Shown here in pieces: positions 1 through 7,750 of a stretch of 12,461 nucleotides of DNA. Position 1 is the first letter of the stretch, and every line of letters begins with the position of its first letter. The position numbers were made by a program, and so were the translations under genes. The notes under the pieces were generated by a model. That model had not been told where the DNA came from, did no database searches, and was given only the letters and a program-made list of their open reading frames with translations. This DNA comes from an uncultured Eggerthella sp. (GTDB taxonomy: Bacteria; Actinomycetota; Coriobacteriia; Coriobacteriales; Eggerthellaceae): the NCBI GenBank assembly GCA_900551155.1, contig URVA01000039.1, positions 1-12,461 of the forward strand, written 5' to 3'.

Positions 1-810
1 TTTGTAAGGCTGAATTGCTTCAATCATGCGGGTGAATTTCTTTTCGTATTTCTTTATGGCATCTTTGCCTAAAGGAAGCCAAAGCGGCATAGGATCGGGT
101 GATGCTACCACCTGATACACCAATTCAGTTGCTTTTGCGGGATCGCCATGTTGCTGGTAGTTGTGTCCTAAGCAATAATCTTCGGCACTACGAGCAGGAC
201 TATCGTCGTAGATTGATAGAGTATGTTCGGGGCGTTTAATGGAAGATCCGTCGAAGAAGTTGGTGCGGAACATGCCAGGAAGAATAACCATGCTTTCAAT
301 TCCGAATGGTTTCATTTCTAAAGAAAGTACTTCACTGATTGAAGCCAATACCGCCTTGCCGCCATCGTAGAGTGATCCGCCAGGATCGCAGGCAAAACTT
401 GCAATAGAGCCAAGCATTACGATGCGGCCTGATTGCTGGGCGCGCATATGAGGCAAAATTGCGCGGGTTACATTAAGGGTGCCAAAAACGTTGGTGTCGA
501 AAATGGCACGTGTTTCTGCATCGCTTAGTTCTTCTAGGGCACCAAAAATGCCATAGCCCGCATTATTAACTAGAACATCAATGCGGCCAAAGGTCTCGAG
601 TGCGGTTTTAACCGCGCTATCAATTTGTTCTTGCTTGGTAACATCCAGCGCAACAGGAAGTAAGTTTTCGTGTTCGCCAAGAGCCGCAGTTACTGCTTCG
701 GGTTTTCTTGCGGTTGCTACTACGCGGCATCCGTGAGCTAGAGCAGTTCGAGCAAATTCGCTACCGAATCCTCGGCTTGCACCAGTGATAAACCAAACGG
801 GAGTGTCCAT
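1..810 (-). CDS. SDR family NAD(P)-dependent oxidoreductase, partial
   Basis: Translated by hand from the minus strand: 270 codons from ATG at 810 to the left window edge, so the C-terminus is missing, probably by few residues because classical SDRs are 250-290 aa. The Rossmann nucleotide-binding motif TGASRGFG is at residues 9-16, the NNAG motif at 82-85, the structural Asn at N107, and the catalytic Ser135, Tyr148 and Lys152 in a YxxxK arrangement. It is a classical SDR that should oxidise or reduce a carbonyl/hydroxyl with NAD(P). The substrate cannot be told from sequence. An AAAGGAA ribosome binding site lies about 7 nt upstream of the ATG. It follows mtnA on the same strand with a 68-nt gap and no visible terminator, so co-transcription is possible. 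A role in methylthioribose metabolism is not supported by anything in the protein itself. Confidence 0.9.
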   Translation of the reverse strand, partial: MDTPVWFITGASRGFGSEFARTALAHGCRVVATARKPEAVTAALGEHENLLPVALDVTKQEQIDSAVKTALETFGRIDVLVNNAGYGIFGALEELSDAETRAIFDTNVFGTLNVTRAILPHMRAQQSGRIVMLGSIASFACDPGGSLYDGGKAVLASISEVLSLEMKPFGIESMVILPGMFRTNFFDGSSIKRPEHTLSIYDDSPARSAEDYCLGHNYQQHGDPAKATELVYQVVASPDPMPLWLPLGKDAIKKYEKKFTRMIEAIQPYK

Positions 811-878
811 GCTGTATTCCTTTCAGACGTGGTGTTTTTAGAGGCTCCAATAATTTATGTTGATAGTTTTATGATTGC

Positions 879-1997
879 TTACTTTATGTACCGCAATTCC
901 TGCGGGGTCACTACTCCTTTTTCAGTAATAAATGCCGTAATCAAAGGTCCTGGCGTTACATCAAATGCAGGATTGTAGACGTCTACTCCTTCAATAGGAC
1001 GTGCGAGTACTTCTTCGGCGGCGCGCTGTTCTATTTCGATGGCGCGACCTTCGGAGAGGTTCCAATCTATTGTTGAAGTTGGTGCAGCAACATAAAAAGG
1101 CAGGCGATGATAGCGGGCAAGTACTGCTAGGTTATACGTCCCAATCTTATTAGCGGTATCGCCGTTGGCACAAATTCTGTCCGCTCCAACAATGATTGCA
1201 TCAATTTTCTTTTGCGCCATCAGACTTGCTGCCATATTATCGCAGATAAGCGTTGTGGGAATGCCCGCCTGAGCAAGCTCCCAAGCAGTTAACCGAACTC
1301 CTTGGCCAACAGGGCGCGTTTCGTCAGCGAATACCCGCTTAATCTTTCCCTGCTCAAAAGCGCAATAGAGTACGCCAAGCGCGGTGCCATAAAAGGCAGT
1401 AGCGAGAGATCCTGCATTGCAGTGGGTAAGGACGGTAGCTTGGTTTGGCAAAAGGGCAGCTCCGTGGCTGCCAATTGATCGGCAGCATGTTTCATCTTCG
1501 GCGATGATCGCTCTAACCTCATCAGCGACGTGTGCGCGTAGTTCGGGCAGTTTTTCGTTGTTTGAAATGGCAGTATGCACTCTGTTTTGAGCACGGCTTA
1601 CACCCCAAGATAGATTGACTGCGGTAGGGCGAGCGTTGGAAATGGATGCGCAAATGCGATCGAAATCCTGCAAGAAACGCTCTTTGTCGAATTCGGGATA
1701 TTCACTGCAGTGCTTGTTTTCAGGAAGGGATTCGTCTTTTGAATGAAGTAAAACAGATTTATTGCTCGTGCTGCAGCATACTTCGTATGCTAGATAGAGA
1801 TATACCGCGGCAGCACCCGCAACGCCAAGGGCCGGTGCACCACGTATTTCTAGCCGTTTGATAGCATCAACCATGCGCTCCCATGATTGAATATCGCTAT
1901 ACGCTAGATCATAGGGAAGTTTGGTTTGGTCCACGATACGCACACAGGCTTCCTCCTGCAAAAGGGTGATGGTACGGGGAAGGTCTGACATGCTCAT
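879..1997 (-). CDS. mtnA: S-methyl-5-thioribose-1-phosphate isomerase
   Basis: MtnA converts 5-methylthioribose-1-phosphate to 5-methylthioribulose-1-phosphate in salvage of methylthioadenosine. Numbered from the ATG at 1997 (372 aa), the protein shows LPRTI near the N-terminus, IRGAPALG, the catalytic Cys193 in THCNAG, GQGVRLTAWEL, and the catalytic Asp273 in VGADRICANGDTANKIGTYN. These distinguish MtnA from general eIF-2B-like proteins. The frame stays open to a TTG at 2048, but that codon has no Shine-Dalgarno and sits 18 nt after the previous stop. The ATG at 1997 has a weak purine-rich AAGAAAG upstream and places the LPRT motif where family members have it, so I prefer it; a second ATG two codons later is also possible. 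A Cys/Ser/Glu-rich insertion of about 30 residues (74-103) makes it longer than the usual roughly 345-350 aa. It lies 69 nt downstream of the CapA-like gene on the same strand. Confidence 0.93.
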   Translation of the reverse strand: MSMSDLPRTITLLQEEACVRIVDQTKLPYDLAYSDIQSWERMVDAIKRLEIRGAPALGVAGAAAVYLYLAYEVCCSTSNKSVLLHSKDESLPENKHCSEYPEFDKERFLQDFDRICASISNARPTAVNLSWGVSRAQNRVHTAISNNEKLPELRAHVADEVRAIIAEDETCCRSIGSHGAALLPNQATVLTHCNAGSLATAFYGTALGVLYCAFEQGKIKRVFADETRPVGQGVRLTAWELAQAGIPTTLICDNMAASLMAQKKIDAIIVGADRICANGDTANKIGTYNLAVLARYHRLPFYVAAPTSTIDWNLSEGRAIEIEQRAAEEVLARPIEGVDVYNPAFDVTPGPLITAFITEKGVVTPQELRYIK

Positions 1998-2066
1998 GGG
2001 TAGATGCTTTCTTTTCTGGTCTGCGTCACTTAATTCATAGTGAACCAATGGTTGAATTAAAAACTG

Positions 2067-3962
2067 TTAGCCGTTCGATTCGTTTGAGGCGTTATCCGAT
2101 GTTTCGTCTGTGGAGTTTGATTCACTATTTTCGGAATCGTTGGTTGTGCCTGACACTTCGGCAGAAATGGAGGCAATACTTGAATTGCTTTCTTCGATTT
2201 TTGCCATAATTCGATCAGCTTCATCTCCTTCTGCGGGAGTGGGCTGATAGTTATTGCTGCTTGAAGATGAAGAAATTGAACAGGGGATTACATTGATAGA
2301 ATCGTCGGTAGCAACGTCATTTCCTGTGACGGTAAAGGTCTGTTGGAAAATCATGCAGTCCTTGTCGCTAGGGTTTTTATTGCCTCCGAAACAGAAATTG
2401 CCAAGGCTGTATACGATATAGCGACCGTTGTACTTTTCATACCCCTGGATTACGTGTGGATGAGATCCTACTACGATAGTGGCTCCTGCATCTATGGCAG
2501 CATGTCCTAATTCAACCTGATCTGCTCCAGGAACCGTTTCCTTTTCAATTCCCCAGTGGGTAAAGACGATAATGATCTGTGCACCTTCGTTTTTGGCGGT
2601 ATTAATATTTGCCACCATTTCGTCTTTAATATCAAGGCCTTCGGCAAGCATATAGGTACCAATCATGGCAACTTTTACGCCCTTAACATCGGCATATGCA
2701 ATGCGGTCATAGCCAAAATTCACAATACCCGCGTCGTCGAGTGCTGCAATAGTGTCATCGTAGCTTTGATCACCATAATCGTGTGAGTGGTTGTTCGCCA
2801 AAGATGCTGCTTCGATATTGCCCGACTTCAAAATTTCGGTATATTCTGCAGGACCCTTAAAGGCAAAGGTTTTATCCTGGCGCGATTCCGATTCGGTTAA
2901 GGTGCCTTCCATGTTTACTATGGTGTAGTCATCCGATCCGAAAATGCTTGCAACATTTTTCATGAAGTAAGCAGGATCGTCTGCGTCGTTGTATACCGCA
3001 TTAAAACTAGTGGAAGGATCAAAGCTAGAGTCAGTACCTAAGGTGCAGTCGCCAGCAAATGAAATAGTAAGAGAAGTTGAAGTAGGCGCTTGTTCAGAAA
3101 CTGCCAAGGTATCGTCTTGCTGGGCTTGTTGTGGCGCGGTAAGCGCACCAACTACATTAACGATCAATACAATAAGCAGAATAAGAACAATGATTCCTCC
3201 TCCAATAATGAAGGGGAGCTTTGATCTGCCGTAAGATCCTGAAGCATGGAATGCTGTTCTGTTGTAGGCGCCGCCGCCGCGTTCGCCACTATTTCCGCTA
3301 AAAGAACGTCGGCCACCCACGTAAACATCGTTTTCATTACGAGAATACCAACGCGGATTTTCCAGGCTAGTGTCAAGCGTTGCGCGTGGTGTGCGAGAGC
3401 CTTCTGCGCGAGTAGAATCGTACCATGAAGGCTGATTTTGCAGGGGTTCGCGCTGTGAAGAAGACCTTCGGTATTCGTTGGTTTCTTCGTATTGGTTATA
3501 GCGATTTTGGCGACGCTGATATTGGTCGCTACGCTGATTTTGAGAAGTGCGGGATTGATCGCTGTTTAAATTCTCTTCAGAAAGTGGTTCGCTAAATTGC
3601 CCAACATGCTGTCTGGAGCGTCGAGAAGAATTCCTTGCTTGTTCGAATCTGCCTGATGCTTGTTGACTATATGAGGACTGCTGAGAAGAGCCAGTTGCAT
3701 GTTGAGTCCATTCAGGCATCTGGCGGGCGTTGCGAGGTGCCTTATTAGAGGACTCGTATGAAGACTCTTTCTGGCTTGCATTTCTTGAAACGCGTGCCGC
3801 ATCATCTGCGGAAATGCGGGATCTATCAAAATAGCCATCGGTAGTAGATGAACCTGGATCCGAGGAGCGACGCCTGGGAACAGGTCTTCCGTCTATAACG
3901 TTACGATCGCGTGAGCGTGGATCGGAAGGGGTATGACGACGACGGGAGTTGCGATTATCCAT
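2067..3962 (-). CDS. CapA-like metallophosphatase-fold protein, membrane-anchored
   Basis: A 631-aa protein in four parts. Residues 1-245 are low-complexity, rich in Arg, Ser, Gln and Asn. Residues 249-273 form a single hydrophobic membrane segment. Residues 297-565 are a PGA_cap (CapA/YwtB) domain with FAGD (302-305), NMEG (350-353), NNH (390-392), THWG (468-471), GSHPHV (499-504) and SLGNF (519-523), the metal-binding motifs of this calcineurin-like family. Residues from 566 form a Ser/Asn/Glu-rich tail. The topology suggests a basic cytoplasmic N-terminus and an extracytoplasmic catalytic domain. CapA relatives act in poly-gamma-glutamate capsule production or release, but no capB, capC or capsule gene is nearby, so the substrate is unknown. 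The ATG at 3962 is preceded by AAGGAG at short spacing. It is divergent from map, and mtnA follows on the same strand. Confidence 0.88.
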   Translation of the reverse strand: MDNRNSRRRHTPSDPRSRDRNVIDGRPVPRRRSSDPGSSTTDGYFDRSRISADDAARVSRNASQKESSYESSNKAPRNARQMPEWTQHATGSSQQSSYSQQASGRFEQARNSSRRSRQHVGQFSEPLSEENLNSDQSRTSQNQRSDQYQRRQNRYNQYEETNEYRRSSSQREPLQNQPSWYDSTRAEGSRTPRATLDTSLENPRWYSRNENDVYVGGRRSFSGNSGERGGGAYNRTAFHASGSYGRSKLPFIIGGGIIVLILLIVLIVNVVGALTAPQQAQQDDTLAVSEQAPTSTSLTISFAGDCTLGTDSSFDPSTSFNAVYNDADDPAYFMKNVASIFGSDDYTIVNMEGTLTESESRQDKTFAFKGPAEYTEILKSGNIEAASLANNHSHDYGDQSYDDTIAALDDAGIVNFGYDRIAYADVKGVKVAMIGTYMLAEGLDIKDEMVANINTAKNEGAQIIIVFTHWGIEKETVPGADQVELGHAAIDAGATIVVGSHPHVIQGYEKYNGRYIVYSLGNFCFGGNKNPSDKDCMIFQQTFTVTGNDVATDDSINVIPCSISSSSSSNNYQPTPAEGDEADRIMAKIEESNSSIASISAEVSGTTNDSENSESNSTDETSDNASNESNG

Positions 3963-4085
3963 GATTCTCCTTGTATAAAATGTATGGACATATGATACCC
4001 CAGAGCAGGCTTTATGTGTTTCTGCTTTCGCATAACTTGCTTAGGGTGTATTCTAGCCTCGAAAGAATAGAAAGAGGTAGGCTTT

Positions 4086-4892
4086 ATGAGTCTTGGAAGA
4101 AACCGTAGTGGAGTAATTCTTAAAAGTCCTCAAGAGATTGAGGAAATGGCAGAAGCAGGGCGTCTGTCCGCAAAAGTGCTTCGTGAAGTTGGCGCCCGAG
4201 TTCAGCCAGGTGTTTCCACGGCAGAATTGGATCATTTGGCAGAGATGCTTATTCGCATGGAAGGCGGCATTCCTGCATTTAAGGGATATGGTGGATTCCC
4301 TGGATCAATTTGCGCATCTGTTAACGAGCAGATTGTTCACGGTATTCCGTCCAAAAATGTTATTTTGCAGGAAGGAGATATTCTTTCTGTCGATACGGGC
4401 GCTATTGTTGGCGGCTGGGTAGGAGATAATGCTTGGACCTTCCCTGTAGGCAAGATTTCTCCTGAAAAGCAGCGTTTGCTCGAGGTGACGGAAAAATGCA
4501 TGTGGGCAGGTATTGAAGCTGCTCGTCCTGGTAATCATTTGGGCGATATTGGTCATGCCATCCAAGAGATTGCAGAAAAAGCAGGATATGGCGTTGTGCG
4601 TGAATATGTTGGTCATGGTGTTGGTCGCAATATGCACGAAGAGCCTAATGTGCCTAACTATGGTCGTAAGCATCATGGCATGAAGTTAGAGCCAGGTATG
4701 GTAATTGCGATTGAGCCTATGATCAATATTGGCACCTACCGCACGAAAGTTATGAGCGATGGTTGGCTGGTAGTAACGCGCGATGGTAAGCCTTCAGCGC
4801 ATTTCGAAAAGACCATAGCTATCACCGAAGATGGTCCTCGCTTGTTGACGGTTGAACCTGATTACAGGCGTCCTGTGGAACCGAAGAACTAG
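4086..4892 (+). CDS. map: Type I methionine aminopeptidase
   Basis: This cytosolic metallo-enzyme removes the initiator methionine from nascent proteins. The 268-aa product matches the usual bacterial type I length. All five metal ligands are present: Asp103, Asp114, His177, Glu210 and Glu241. His85 and His184 lie in VHGIP and NMHEEP. Spacing between these residues is that of the E. coli enzyme, shifted by six. There is no N-terminal zinc-finger extension. The ATG at 4086 has a GAGGTAGG purine run just upstream. The gene is divergent from the CapA-like gene across a 123-nt region and ends 3 nt before the convergent nadK stop, leaving no room for a separate terminator. Many bacteria keep map next to secY/adk/infA; here it stands alone. 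A TATTCT at 4051-4056 is a possible -10 element, but no good -35 box accompanies it. Confidence 0.97.
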   Translation: MSLGRNRSGVILKSPQEIEEMAEAGRLSAKVLREVGARVQPGVSTAELDHLAEMLIRMEGGIPAFKGYGGFPGSICASVNEQIVHGIPSKNVILQEGDILSVDTGAIVGGWVGDNAWTFPVGKISPEKQRLLEVTEKCMWAGIEAARPGNHLGDIGHAIQEIAEKAGYGVVREYVGHGVGRNMHEEPNVPNYGRKHHGMKLEPGMVIAIEPMINIGTYRTKVMSDGWLVVTRDGKPSAHFEKTIAITEDGPRLLTVEPDYRRPVEPKN

Positions 4893-4895
4893 CGG

Positions 4896-5804
4896 TTAAT
4901 CTTCTCGTCCTGAAGAGAAAAAGACGCGCGAAGTGCGTCCATAGAACGTTTCGGCTTTATAGCGCAAAAGGATGGTGGGCTCATCGCCCTTGCGTACTAC
5001 TACGCGACGAATGGGGCGCTCGGAAGTGATGATCTCGCCATCGATAAACATGGTTGCTTCGCGGTTAGCGCTTGAGGGGTCCATGAAAACTTCTGCAACA
5101 TCTGAGGGGCCCGTAACAAGAGCTCGCGAATGAAGCGAATGAGGAGCAATAGGTACTACAACCAAGCCGCTGTATCCAGGGGCAACAAGTGGTCCGCCTG
5201 CAGATAAGGCATACGCAGTTGAGCCTGTTGCAGTGGCAATGATAATGCCGTCTCCCTTGACGTCTGCCACCATTTCGCCTGATACCGCATAGCGACAATC
5301 AATTACGCGGCCCTGAGCGCCACGTGCGAGAACCAATTCATTAAGGGCGAAAAACTGCGCTGAAGATCCTTCAGTTGGTGAAGCTTCTGGATCAAGCTCA
5401 ACGTGGTCGTCTCCTTCGTAGAAGACATCAATACGTAGGTTGGTGCGCTGTTCAATCGTTAAATCACCCGCCAAGGCTGCTGCTACAACGGGGATAATGC
5501 CATCTTCGTTGGAGTTTGCCATGAAGCCAAGATGACCAAAATTGATACCCAAAATAGGAATACGGCGGTATTTGATTTGTGCGGCAGTACGCAAAATCGT
5601 ACCGTCACCACCAAGAACGACCGCTAAATCAAACGAATCGATATTCTCAACTTTTTCTGGTTCGTTCATCGACAGAGAAGAACGCAAATCATCAGTGTCA
5701 TAAGCGCAGCATTCTACTCCTTGCGAAGCCAGGTATACTTCTAAGAGCAATGCGGACTCAAGGGCCTTAGGGTTGTAATTATTGCGAACTATCAGAACAC
5801 GCAT
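4896..5804 (-). CDS. nadK: NAD kinase (ATP/polyphosphate-dependent NAD+ kinase)
   Basis: Phosphorylates NAD+ to NADP+ in the cytosol. The 302-aa protein contains the GGDGT motif (65-69, with Asp67 the catalytic base of the family), GINFGHLGFM (87-96), LNELVLARG (154-162), and the second signature with GDG at 184-186 and TGSTAYALSAGGP at 193-205. These are diagnostic for bacterial NadK. A short acidic insertion (about 131-149) separates the first and second halves. The ATG at 5804 has AAGGAA upstream. The gene is convergent with map, with only a 3-nt gap, and divergent from murJ. In many Gram-positives and actinobacteria nadK sits with recN or an rRNA methyltransferase gene; that association is absent here. 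Confidence 0.96.
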   Translation of the reverse strand: MRVLIVRNNYNPKALESALLLEVYLASQGVECCAYDTDDLRSSLSMNEPEKVENIDSFDLAVVLGGDGTILRTAAQIKYRRIPILGINFGHLGFMANSNEDGIIPVVAAALAGDLTIEQRTNLRIDVFYEGDDHVELDPEASPTEGSSAQFFALNELVLARGAQGRVIDCRYAVSGEMVADVKGDGIIIATATGSTAYALSAGGPLVAPGYSGLVVVPIAPHSLHSRALVTGPSDVAEVFMDPSSANREATMFIDGEIITSERPIRRVVVRKGDEPTILLRYKAETFYGRTSRVFFSSGRED

Positions 5805-5841
5805 GATTTTTTCCTTAGTATGGTTCTATTGAATTCGATCA

Positions 5842-5872
5842 ATTATAGACGCAACACGAGGACATATGGCAA
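5842..5872 (-). promoter_or_regulatory. Candidate nadK promoter
   Basis: On the minus strand a perfect TATAAT (5842-5847) lies about 38 nt upstream of the nadK ATG. A TTGCCA (5867-5872) precedes it with 19-nt spacing, slightly long for a sigma-A-type promoter. The -35 box overlaps the murJ start codon, so polymerase bound here could interfere with murJ expression. This is a motif call only. Confidence 0.4.
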
Positions 5873-7494
5873 ACGATTCACAAGATAGCATCATAAAAAA
5901 CACGGGACTTATTACTCTTTGTACCCTAGGTTCACGCGTTACTGGCTTACTTCGTACCTGGGCAATGGCCTTTGCTTTGGGCAATACTTTGCTCACTTCG
6001 GCTTATCAAATTGCCTACAATATGCCAGCAATGATCTATGAATTGGCAGCTTCAGGCGTATTGGCGACCGCTTTCTTACCTTTGTATTTGCTTATGAAAG
6101 AAAAGGAAGGCAATAAAGGGGCGTACGATTTCGCTTCGAATATTTTGTCTATAACCATTATTGCTCTAGGCATTCTTACTCTGGCATGTTCTTTCTTTTC
6201 ACCTGCGGTAATAGAAACGCAGACCTTTACAGTTGATCAAGGGGAATCGAAAGATCTGGCAATCTTCTTCTTTAGAATTTTTGCTATTCAGATTTTGCTT
6301 TATGGCGTGGGTGCAGTAATTACGGGCATCTTGAATGCGGAGCGCACTTATCTGATGCCTTCTTTGGCGCCAGTAATCAATAATATTGTGGTTACTGTTG
6401 TGATGTTTGGCTTTGTGCCGCTATCTGCTTGGAATCAAGAGATTGCTTTGTGGTTGCTTGCTATTGGTACGTCTGCTGGTGTTCTCTGCCAATTTGGTAT
6501 TCAAATTCCTGCGCTTATCAAACAAGGATTCCGTTATCGACCCCATATTAATTTACGTGATCCTATGTTGGTTGAGGCTCTTAAAGTGGCTGCACCAATG
6601 TTTTTGTATATTGCAGGTACGATGATTACGTTTAGTTGTCGTAATGCCTTTTCTCTTGAGGCGGCGCCAAACGGCCCTTCGACCTTGAACTATGCGTGGA
6701 CATGGTATCAGTTGCCCTATGGCGTTATTGCGGTTTCGCTTTCCACGACGCTTTTAACAGAACTTTCGGATTGCGCTGCACGCGAGGATTGGGATGGCTT
6801 TAGAGGCTTTATTCGATCGGGTTTGCGTTCAACGTTTTTCTTGATTATTCCACTGGCATTTTTGGTTGGCGCCCTTGCGCAGCCTTTAATGCAACTGTTC
6901 CAGGCAGGTGCGTTTACCGCTGATGAGGTTGCTAACGTTGGAAGTATTTTGGCGCTTTGGGTGGTTAGTCTTCCGTTCTATGCGGGGTACATGTATATGT
7001 ATCGCGTGTTTGCCGCGCTTCGCAGCTTTATGAAGTTTGCCATCATCGACTTCATTATTCGTTTGGGCCAGGTAGCGGGATATTGGTATCTCTGTCAGCC
7101 TGAGGTCCTTGGTTTGGCAGGCATTCCTATTTCCGATTTAGCGTTCTATGCAATCATGATGGTTATTTGTTCGCTTATTGTCCGCGGTAAAGTGGGCAGC
7201 TATGGCAATCGCGGTATTATTGCTGTCTTTATCAAGGCAGCTCTTGCTGGTTTAATCGGCGCAGTGATTGCTGGTGTGCTTGCAAATGGTCTATCAACGC
7301 TGCTTTCAGGTATTGCAATCAATGCGGTTGTTGAGGCAATCATTATTCTTGCGATTTCTGGTTGTGTTGGTCTGGTTGTTTCGTTTGGCTTGTGCCGCGT
7401 TTTGCGTGTTGAGGAATTCTCGGTTTTGGAGCGCATCGGAGGCAAACTGTTTGGACGGTTCCTGCCGAAAAAGCGTGGAAAGCATGCGCGCTAA
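5866..7494 (+). CDS. murJ: Lipid II flippase MurJ (MviN family)
   Basis: A 542-aa very hydrophobic polytopic protein, consistent with the roughly 14 membrane helices of the MOP-superfamily flippase that moves lipid II across the cytoplasmic membrane for peptidoglycan synthesis. The N-terminal signature GSRVTGLLRTWAMAFALG carries Arg24 and Arg30, which align with the functionally important R18 and R24 of E. coli MurJ. The following NMPAMIYELAASGVL is of the actinobacterial MviN type, and the position of E. coli D39 appears to be Ser44. The C-terminus ends in a basic tail (KKRGKHAR). The ATG at 5866 follows GAGGACAT, a short-spaced binding site. Some actinobacterial MurJ proteins have C-terminal pseudokinase and sugar-binding domains; this one does not. 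It is divergent from nadK and is followed by the long palindrome and the convergent SMR genes. Confidence 0.93.
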   Translation: MANDSQDSIIKNTGLITLCTLGSRVTGLLRTWAMAFALGNTLLTSAYQIAYNMPAMIYELAASGVLATAFLPLYLLMKEKEGNKGAYDFASNILSITIIALGILTLACSFFSPAVIETQTFTVDQGESKDLAIFFFRIFAIQILLYGVGAVITGILNAERTYLMPSLAPVINNIVVTVVMFGFVPLSAWNQEIALWLLAIGTSAGVLCQFGIQIPALIKQGFRYRPHINLRDPMLVEALKVAAPMFLYIAGTMITFSCRNAFSLEAAPNGPSTLNYAWTWYQLPYGVIAVSLSTTLLTELSDCAAREDWDGFRGFIRSGLRSTFFLIIPLAFLVGALAQPLMQLFQAGAFTADEVANVGSILALWVVSLPFYAGYMYMYRVFAALRSFMKFAIIDFIIRLGQVAGYWYLCQPEVLGLAGIPISDLAFYAIMMVICSLIVRGKVGSYGNRGIIAVFIKAALAGLIGAVIAGVLANGLSTLLSGIAINAVVEAIIILAISGCVGLVVSFGLCRVLRVEEFSVLERIGGKLFGRFLPKKRGKHAR

Positions 7495-7530
7495 TAGTCT
7501 TTGAATAAAAAGCAAACACATTCAAATGCT

Positions 7531-7552
7531 CAAGAATATCTTTGTATTCTTG
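7531..7552 (+). repeat. Self-complementary repeat unit, left copy
   Basis: CAAGAATA and TATTCTTG form an exact 8-bp stem around a 6-nt loop (TCTTTG). The same 22-mer occurs inverted at 7697-7718 with two differences. Because the unit is itself a hairpin and is duplicated in inverted orientation, either two local hairpins or one long hairpin can form. No T-run follows, so it is not a typical intrinsic terminator for murJ. Confidence 0.7.
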
Positions 7553-7644
7553 CTATCCTGAGCGCACGCTGAAAGAAGGCTTTTAAAAAACGTAGCCCCT
7601 GATTAGCGCCAGAAAATAAAGGGATGTGCATATCTTTTGTGCGT

Positions 7645-7695
7645 TAGCTTCGCTACGTTATTTTGCCTTCTTGAAGCGTGATATAAGCGAAGCTA
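7645..7695. repeat. 10-bp perfect inverted repeat inside the right arm
   Basis: TAGCTTCGCT at 7645-7654 is exactly reverse-complementary to AGCGAAGCTA at 7686-7695, with 31 nt between. This local hairpin competes with the large palindrome and is not explained by the inverted duplication alone. Confidence 0.65.
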
Positions 7696-7696
7696 G

Positions 7697-7718
7697 TAAG
7701 AATGCAAAGATATTCTTG
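7697..7718 (-). repeat. Self-complementary repeat unit, right copy
   Basis: Inverted copy of the 7531-7552 unit with two substitutions. One of them weakens the outer pair of the internal stem, leaving AAGAAT/ATTCTT around the loop. Confidence 0.65.
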
Positions 7719-7750
7719 TGCATTCAAGTGGATGTTGTATTCAAAAAGGC

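Larger units (their letters stand above)
7500..7745. repeat. Long imperfect palindrome between convergent genes (MITE-like or remnant)
   Basis: The two halves of this 246-bp stretch are inverted copies of each other around a centre near 7623. Matching blocks are: the outermost 8 bp (TTTGAATA at 7500-7507, inverted at 7738-7745); a 22-bp block (7531-7552 against 7697-7718, 20 of 22 identical); GAAGGC with CGTAGC (7575-7595) against GCTACG with GCCTTC (7652-7669); and GCGC near 7606 against GCGTTAGC near 7641. Small insertions separate the blocks. No coding frame is credible. It occupies the whole gap between the murJ stop and the frame-restored stop of the SMR gene. It could be a miniature inverted-repeat element, a decayed insertion sequence or a structured RNA. 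I see no clear target-site duplication. Confidence 0.7.

Noticed and set aside
4890..4925. Short TCTTC/GAAGA hairpin between map and nadK as a bidirectional terminator
   Set aside because: Only a 5-bp stem inside the nadK coding end without a convincing T-run.
7500..7745. Palindrome read as a CRISPR array or intact insertion sequence
   Set aside because: There is a single inverted duplication, no direct repeats with spacers, no transposase frame and no clear target-site duplication.
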